Source of the DNA: an uncultured Eubacteriales bacterium
GTDB lineage: Bacteria > Bacillota_A > Clostridia > Christensenellales > Aristaeellaceae
Direction: 5' to 3'
DNA length: 11,350 nt
Assembly: GCA_900313545.1 (NCBI GenBank)
Contig: OMRS01000001.1
Span: 1 to 11,350, forward strand
Shown: piece after piece, positions 7,517-11,350 of the stretch
How the letters are laid out: every line of letters starts with the position of its first letter
Position numbering within the stretch: position 1 is the first letter of the stretch
Made by a program: the position numbers and the translations under genes
The notes under the pieces: generated by a model
Told to the model about the DNA's origin: nothing
The model's input: only the letters and a program-made list of their open reading frames with translations
The model's database searches: none

Positions 7517-8444
7517 GATTCTCCGGCAGGGTCAGGCCGAATTCGCTGGGCAGAAAACGCGGGCAGACGTTTTCGGAGGTGCAGATCACGGAAGCGGCCA
7601 GACGGGAGCCGATCTCACAGGCGTCGCGCAGCCCCTGTCCGTAGGTCAGCCCGATGGTGACCCCGGCAAAGAAGGAATCCCCGGCACCGGTCGTATCCTT
7701 GACATCCACCTTCCAGGCGGGGCAGAAGCCGCATTCGCCGGAGAGACTCGCGTACACGGCCCCCTTGGCGCCCATGGTCACAATCAGGCAGGGAATCTTG
7801 GCGGAACGGATTCTGTCCGGGAGAAGGGCCATCATCTCCGCGGGAGTTTTCATTTCGTAGTCTTCGGAGAAGAGAATTCCGGCCTCCTGCTGGTTGCAGA
7901 CGAAGCAGGACAAGTTTTTGAGCAGGTCCCTCCGCTCGATGGCGATGGACATGTTGGAGACCACGCCGTAGACCTCCTTGTGGTAGGTCCGGGCCAGATG
8001 GAAGATGCGCTTGAGGATGGACTTGTCCATGTCAATTTCCACCGCAACCGAATCGCAGGCGGAAAAGATCTCATCGCCATGCTCTTCAAGGATCTCCAGG
8101 ATGGGATGAAGATCCGGACGCTTTGAAATGGAGCTGATGACGTCCCCGTCGTTGTCAAAGACCGCCAGCCATGTCCCCATCCCGTCCGGAACCTGACGGA
8201 TATAACGGGTGTCGACTTTATGGTTGTTCAGCTTGTTGATGACATCCAGGCCGATGCCCGTATCATCCACCACGGAGATAAAGGTGGGGCGAAGCTCCAC
8301 GTTGGCGATGTCCTCCGCCACATTCCGTGCTACGCCGCCGTGAACCTGCTCCACGCGGCCCACGTTCCGCCCGCCGGGAATATAGGTGTTGAGCGGATAT
8401 CCCTTGATATCCACGAAGACCGCGCCGATGACCACAATACCCAT
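7500..8444 (-). CDS. PfkB-family carbohydrate/nucleoside kinase (pseudouridine-kinase-like)
   Basis: Ribokinase-fold enzymes use ATP to phosphorylate a sugar or nucleoside hydroxyl. The 314-residue protein starts with the typical strand VVIGAVFVDI, has the substrate-side PfkB signature GGVARNVAE (36-44), NQQEAG (184-189, the N..E metal/phosphate motif), and the C-terminal signature DTTGAGDSFFAG (250-261) with catalytic base Asp256 and anion hole GAG. The GGVARN form and the early GxxxDxxG pattern resemble the PsuK branch more than ribokinase or fructokinase, but there is no psuG lyase beside it, so the substrate is open. The ATG at 8444 follows AAGGAGG at 6 bases. It is 85 bases downstream of the MATE gene and has its own candidate promoter. 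No membrane segments are seen. Confidence 0.88.
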   Translation of the reverse strand: MGIVVIGAVFVDIKGYPLNTYIPGGRNVGRVEQVHGGVARNVAEDIANVELRPTFISVVDDTGIGLDVINKLNNHKVDTRYIRQVPDGMGTWLAVFDNDGDVISSISKRPDLHPILEILEEHGDEIFSACDSVAVEIDMDKSILKRIFHLARTYHKEVYGVVSNMSIAIERRDLLKNLSCFVCNQQEAGILFSEDYEMKTPAEMMALLPDRIRSAKIPCLIVTMGAKGAVYASLSGECGFCPAWKVDVKDTTGAGDSFFAGVTIGLTYGQGLRDACEIGSRLAASVICTSENVCPRFLPSEFGLTLPENLSVSL

Positions 8445-8493
8445 AACAGACCTCCTTCTTTAGCGGGATGGATCAATACTGAAATTCTGAAGC

Positions 8494-8505
8494 AATTTTA
8501 TCACA
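8494..8505 (-). promoter_or_regulatory. Extended -10-like element upstream of the PfkB kinase
   Basis: On the minus strand this reads TGTGATAAAATT, which contains TGA followed by TAAAAT, an extended -10 form with a 5/6 -10 box. No good -35 lies 16-18 bases upstream. Transcription would start near 8488, giving a leader of about 43 bases. The identical 12-mer occurs upstream of the MATE gene at 10092-10103. Confidence 0.45.
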
Positions 8506-8529
8506 GCACAGATACGCAGACCAGTCATT

Positions 8530-9873
8530 TCATGACTGACGTACCATTTGTGCATACATCCTTCGCCGCGTGCGGAAGTACACAGTGAATTCCACGATCA
8601 TCATCACGGTCCAGCCGATCATGCAGGCATAGGCCTCACCGGTGATGCCCATGACCGGAATCAGCCAGGCGGAAAAAAGGGTGCGCAGGGTAATCTGGAT
8701 CAGGGTGCAGATGAGGACCAGGGTCATGTTGCCCATCCCCCTGAAAAAGCCCTGGATGGCATTGGTGATGCAGGGATGAATGAAGAACCAGGCCTTGACG
8801 GTGAGATAGGCGACCCCGGATTCAAGCATCTGCGTGTGTCCGTCGGGAATCAGCAGACTGACGGCGGGACGCTTGAGCAGCTGGACCACCGAAAAGATCA
8901 GCGGAGCATACAGGCAGGCGATGATCAGCCCCTGCCGGAGAGTAAGGCGGCACCGCTCAGGGGAGCGGGCCCCCCGGTTCTGGGCGGTACAGGTCATGAT
9001 GGCGCTGCCGATGCTCTGCGTGGGGATCCGGGCAAAGTCGTCCAGACGGGATACCGCATTGAAGGCCCCGATGGCCGTGATGCCCTGAAGGTTGATAAAA
9101 GACTGAATCAGAAGCTTGCCCACAGGCTGGGCGGCCTGCTGCAGGGCGGTCAGGCTGCCCAGCTGCAGGGTTTCTCCCAGCAGCTTCCGGTCCGGAATCA
9201 GGTCGCCGGAACGCAGGCGCAGAAACGGGAGATGGCGCCGGATGTGCAGCGCACAGAGCAGCACCGAGAAGGCCTCGGAAATGACAGTCGCCAGCGCGGC
9301 GCCCCGTACGCCCAGGTGCAGGAACATGACAAAGAGCACATCCAGCAGTATATTCAGCACACAGGAAATCCCCAGAAACCGTACCGGAGCGGCGGATTCT
9401 CCCAGGGCGCGAAGGGCGGCGGAGTGGAGATTGTATTGAAAGGTGAAGAGGAATCCCAGGAACATGAACCGAAGATAGGCCTCGGCGTCCGCCAGGATTT
9501 CTTCCGGACTCTGAATCAGGGTGAGCATCTGCCGGGAAAAGAGCATTCCCAGGAGAAACACCGCCAGAGAAAAGACCAGCCCCATGGTCATTCCGGTTGA
9601 AAACTCGCGCCGGGTCCGTTCAAGATTTCCCTCCCCGAAAAACCGGCTCATGATGACCGATACCCCGATGCTCAGTCCGGAAACCCCCAGCACGACGATG
9701 GTGATGATGGGAGCGGAGGTGCTCACGGCAGCCAGGGCGTTTTCTCCCAGACATTTGCCGATGATCATGGAATCCACCGCATTATAGGTCAGCTGAAGCA
9801 GGTTCCCCAGAACCATGGGGACGGCAAAGGACAGCAGGTGACGGGAGATGGATCCGGTGGTCATGTTTTTCAT
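8530..9873 (-). CDS. MATE-family multidrug/Na+(H+) antiporter
   Basis: MATE proteins export drugs or metabolites from the cytoplasm using a sodium or proton gradient. The 447-residue, strongly hydrophobic protein has the expected length and the two MatE repeats (about residues 10-175 and 235-400) that give twelve membrane helices. The first helix region, FAVPMVLGNLLQLTYNAVDS, then GKCLGENALAAVS, is the MATE signature, close to the MepA/NorM/DinF type. The second half shows GAFNAVSRLDDFARIPTQSI, matching the internal repeat. I chose the ATG at 9873, which has GAGG 7 bases before it. An in-frame GTG at 9885 and an ATG at 9864 are alternatives. The gene precedes the PfkB kinase on the same strand with an 85-base gap. 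The transported substrate cannot be told from sequence. Confidence 0.93.
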   Translation of the reverse strand: MKNMTTGSISRHLLSFAVPMVLGNLLQLTYNAVDSMIIGKCLGENALAAVSTSAPIITIVVLGVSGLSIGVSVIMSRFFGEGNLERTRREFSTGMTMGLVFSLAVFLLGMLFSRQMLTLIQSPEEILADAEAYLRFMFLGFLFTFQYNLHSAALRALGESAAPVRFLGISCVLNILLDVLFVMFLHLGVRGAALATVISEAFSVLLCALHIRRHLPFLRLRSGDLIPDRKLLGETLQLGSLTALQQAAQPVGKLLIQSFINLQGITAIGAFNAVSRLDDFARIPTQSIGSAIMTCTAQNRGARSPERCRLTLRQGLIIACLYAPLIFSVVQLLKRPAVSLLIPDGHTQMLESGVAYLTVKAWFFIHPCITNAIQGFFRGMGNMTLVLICTLIQITLRTLFSAWLIPVMGITGEAYACMIGWTVMMIVEFTVYFRTRRRMYAQMVRQS

Positions 9874-10279
9874 GGCTGGCCTCACAAACGGTTCTCTTTG
9901 AAAGTCCGGGGAAGCCCCCTTCTGGCAGCATAAAGGGCGGTCACCGGGAAACGGAACCCCGGAATGTGACAGATGACGGATTGGAACAGATGGCTGAGAC
10001 TTGTCGGTCCCGGATGCATAGAAAAAGAAAGCCGGACCTGTCAGTCAGCGCCGTCTCCGGGATCAGAGAGCATCAGGAGGCTTCCTGAATGAATTTTATC
10101 ACATTTGAAGAAACCCCGCCATAGAAAACAGGGATCAGGAACCGGCCGGATTGCAAAAGCAACGGGCGCAGGGACACGGCAGGAACGAAGAGGGCAGACA
10201 GAGAAAAAGAAGGGGCCCGCGGGAAGGGTGAGGGGAACCGGTGACCGGAAGGACTCCGGGACAAAAAGGTATGCAACGC
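9874..10279. other. Intergenic region: probable structured leader of the MATE gene
   Basis: No gene is supported here. If the MATE transcript starts near 10087, its leader is about 214 bases. On it I see possible hairpins at 9908-9919 (four G-C pairs), 9944-9962 (CCGGG/CCCGG) and 10032-10060 (CCGGA/TCCGG). The last is followed on the minus strand by a pyrimidine run CTTTCTTTTTC (10021-10031), as in a weak attenuator. An inverted repeat TCAGGA/TCCTGA lies at 10073-10088. I could not match it to a known riboswitch consensus. Positions 10104-10279 are purine-rich on the plus strand with no further recognised element. Confidence 0.4.
10092..10103 (-). promoter_or_regulatory. Extended -10-like element upstream of the MATE gene
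   Basis: The minus strand reads TGTGATAAAATT, identical over 12 bases to the element before the PfkB kinase (8494-8505). It contains TGA-TAAAAT; the -35 region at a 17-base spacing (TGGCGG) is poor. If used, transcription starts near 10087, far upstream of the ATG at 9873. Confidence 0.4.
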
Positions 10280-10308
10280 TTGACAGTCATAACGGGACGG
10301 AATATAAT
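10280..10308 (+). promoter_or_regulatory. Perfect-consensus sigma-A promoter
   Basis: TTGACA (10280-10285) and TATAAT (10303-10308) are both exact consensus hexamers with an optimal 17-base spacer. Transcription should start near 10315, leaving a leader of about 25 bases before the ATG at 10340. No operator palindrome overlaps it, which suggests strong, largely unregulated expression of the repeat protein. Confidence 0.9.
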
Positions 10309-10339
10309 TTTTATATCAATCAGGAAAGGGGATGCTGAA

Positions 10340-10768
10340 ATGGGCATTCTGGAATCAGTCAAGGGTAAAGTGACAGAGGTTCTGGACAAGACGGATATTG
10401 ACGAGAAGATCGTGGAAGGTGCCAGGGGGATCAAGGACAAGGTTGACGAGCTGCTGGACAAGACGGACATCGATGAGAAGATTGTGGAAGGCGCCAAGGG
10501 GATCAAGGGCAAGGTGGATGAGCTGCTGGACAAGACGGACATCGATGAGAAGATCGTGGAAGGCGCTAGAAACATCAAGGAAAAAGTAGGAGAGGCCCTC
10601 GACAAGGCGGACCTTGACGAAAAGATATCGGCAGGTGCCAGAAGCATCAAGGAGAAGGTGGGAGAGGCCCTGGACAAGACGGAACTTGACGATAGAATTG
10701 CGAAAGGTGCCAGGAATCTGAAGGATAAGGTCGGAGAGATGGTCTCTCAGTTCACCGAGAAGAAGTAA
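10340..10768 (+). CDS. Small charged protein of five tandem 24-residue repeats, function unknown
   Basis: The 142-residue protein begins MGILESVKGKVTEV, continues with five 24-residue repeats (residues 15-134) of the type LDKTDIDEKIVEGARGIKDK-VDEL, and ends VSQFTEKK. It is rich in Lys, Asp, Glu and Gly, has no Cys, Trp or Tyr, and has no signal peptide or membrane helix, so it is probably cytosolic. Regular hydrophobic spacing (L, I, I/V, I, V, L) suggests short amphipathic helices broken at the Gly of EGA. The style recalls LEA-like stress proteins and small MT0933/Rv0909-type helical proteins, but I do not claim either family. I chose the ATG at 10340 because AGGAAAGGGG lies 8-9 bases upstream and an exact-consensus promoter ends 31 bases upstream. 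No partner gene or clear terminator follows. Confidence 0.85.
   Translation: MGILESVKGKVTEVLDKTDIDEKIVEGARGIKDKVDELLDKTDIDEKIVEGAKGIKGKVDELLDKTDIDEKIVEGARNIKEKVGEALDKADLDEKISAGARSIKEKVGEALDKTELDDRIAKGARNLKDKVGEMVSQFTEKK
10382..10741 (+). repeat. Five tandem 72-bp repeats inside the small charged protein gene
   Basis: Five in-frame copies of exactly 72 bases (24 codons) start at 10382, 10454, 10526, 10598 and 10670, each beginning CTGGACAAG or CTCGACAAG. Copies 2 and 3 are almost identical over their first 40 bases, whereas copies 4 and 5 are more diverged in DNA and protein. This fits stepwise duplication with a recent event among copies 1-3. Confidence 0.95.
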
Positions 10769-11350
10769 AAGAAGCCCTGACCGCCCCGGCCGGGAGAAGA
10801 AACAGCGTCCCGGGTCCTGATACAAAAGGTTTTGAGGCGCTGTCAGCATACCGGCAGGGGTGCAGGGAGCCCCTCTCATCGCACGGAGCCGGGGTTCAAT
10901 GGGCTGCCGCGCGTCAGTGCGCATGGAGGCTGATACTGAAACGGGCCTTCCCTGCAGCGGTTTGATCACTTTTGCAGGCAGATGCAGGTGTGGCGGGAGT
11001 GCCCCCCGATGATAAGACGCACGATAAATGAGCCTGAATCCGGCAATTATTTGCAAATTAAATGATTCTGTCAGGAGATTGGGATACTGGTCATGCCCCC
11101 TCAAATATTCAGGCACAAGATACCTCTGCCGGTACTGTCAGGAAGGAAACGTCGTCGTCTTGGAAAAGATTGGAATGTAGCAGAAGGATTCTATTCCTTC
11201 CCATTTGGTGTATTGTGTGATGACTGCTTCCCTCCAAGATTCAAATAATTTGCAAAATCAAACTAATATAATTTGTCATCTGACACTATTGACAAACGAA
11301 ACGAAATGTCAAGCATCATCTACATTATACAGTGCTCTTCTGATACGTTG
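10769..11350. other. Intergenic region without a supported gene; AT-rich right half
   Basis: No reading frame here has a ribosome binding site or plausible protein. After the repeat gene, CCGGGA/TCCCGG (10790-10795, 10808-10813) could form a 6-bp hairpin, but no T run follows. From about 11040 the composition turns AT-rich, unlike the rest of the window, with two copies of ATTTGCAAA (11049-11057 and 11248-11256), two of CTGTCAGGA (11068-11076 and 11135-11143) and a TATAAT box (11267-11272). No tRNA, rRNA or CRISPR structure was seen. Confidence 0.6.
11267..11312 (+). promoter_or_regulatory. Candidate regulated promoter with TGTCA/TGACA inverted repeats
   Basis: An exact TATAAT (11267-11272) is followed at once by TGTCATCTGACA (11274-11285), an inverted repeat with 5-bp arms and a 2-base centre that would cover the start site. 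A second inverted pair, TTGACA (11289-11294) and TGTCAA (11307-11312), flanks AACGAAACGAAA. No good -35 lies 16-18 bases upstream of the TATAAT, which would fit an activated promoter or no promoter at all. The controlled gene would lie beyond 11350. Confidence 0.3.

Noticed and set aside
8548..9600. 350-codon plus-strand frame opposite the MATE gene
   Set aside because: Hydrophilic, His/Gly/Gln-rich translation typical of the antisense of a membrane protein gene.
10105..10338. 77-codon basic plus-strand frame upstream of the repeat protein
   Set aside because: It begins at TTG without a ribosome binding site, is low-complexity Lys/Arg/Gly-rich, and overlaps the consensus promoter of the next gene.
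10769..10840. Terminator after the repeat protein gene
   Set aside because: The best hairpin (CCGGGA/TCCCGG) has only 6 bp, a 12-base loop and no T run.
10355..11116. 253-codon minus-strand frame across the repeat gene and downstream region
   Set aside because: It starts at GTG with no ribosome binding site, and most of it is antisense to the 72-bp repeats.
11289..11294. TTGACA as a -35 box
   Set aside because: No -10-like hexamer lies 16-18 bases downstream (the bases there read AGCATC), so I treat it as part of an inverted repeat instead.

Overview
The window reads as chromosomal DNA from a GC-rich member of the Clostridia (Bacillota), plausibly an Oscillospiraceae- or Lachnospiraceae-like gut anaerobe. 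The reasons are the strong AGGAGG-type ribosome binding sites, a class B sortase, a ThrH-type phosphatase and a MepA/NorM-like MATE transporter. This placement is inference from gene style; no rRNA or other marker gene is present.

Layout, left to right. Positions 3-224 (+) hold the 3' end of a gene that starts outside the window. It converges on a minus-strand block across a very strong bidirectional terminator (233-271). The minus-strand block, in transcription order, is a class B sortase with a long repetitive N-terminal tail (6541 to 4481), thrH (4400 to 3801), a phosphoglucomutase/phosphomannomutase-family gene (3781 to 2297) and transketolase tkt (2256 to 280). Gaps are 80, 19 and 40 bases. 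No convincing terminator was found between these genes, so they may form one transcription unit from a promoter near 6635-6662. The last three genes act on phosphorylated metabolites (phosphoserine/homoserine, hexose phosphates, pentose phosphates).

A Sir2-family deacylase (6766-7494, +) is divergent from the sortase. It runs tail to tail into a PfkB-family sugar/nucleoside kinase (8444 to 7500, -), with only 5 bases between the stops and a hairpin covering both. Upstream of the kinase is a MATE efflux transporter (9873 to 8530, -). Kinase and transporter each have the same 12-base extended -10-like element upstream. The transporter appears to have a long leader of about 214 bases.

On the right, a consensus sigma-A promoter (10280-10308) drives a small, highly charged protein (10340-10768, +) made of five tandem 24-residue repeats. 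The remaining 580 bases hold no gene I can support. The last 300 bases are markedly more AT-rich and carry a cluster of TGTCA/TGACA elements around a TATAAT box, probably the control region of a gene beyond the window.

Most of the window is ordinary metabolism. The parts least explained by known families are the sortase's 31-residue cytoplasmic repeats, the 24-residue repeat protein behind its consensus promoter, and the regulatory-looking AT-rich end. I see no convincing evidence of a complete new multi-gene system.
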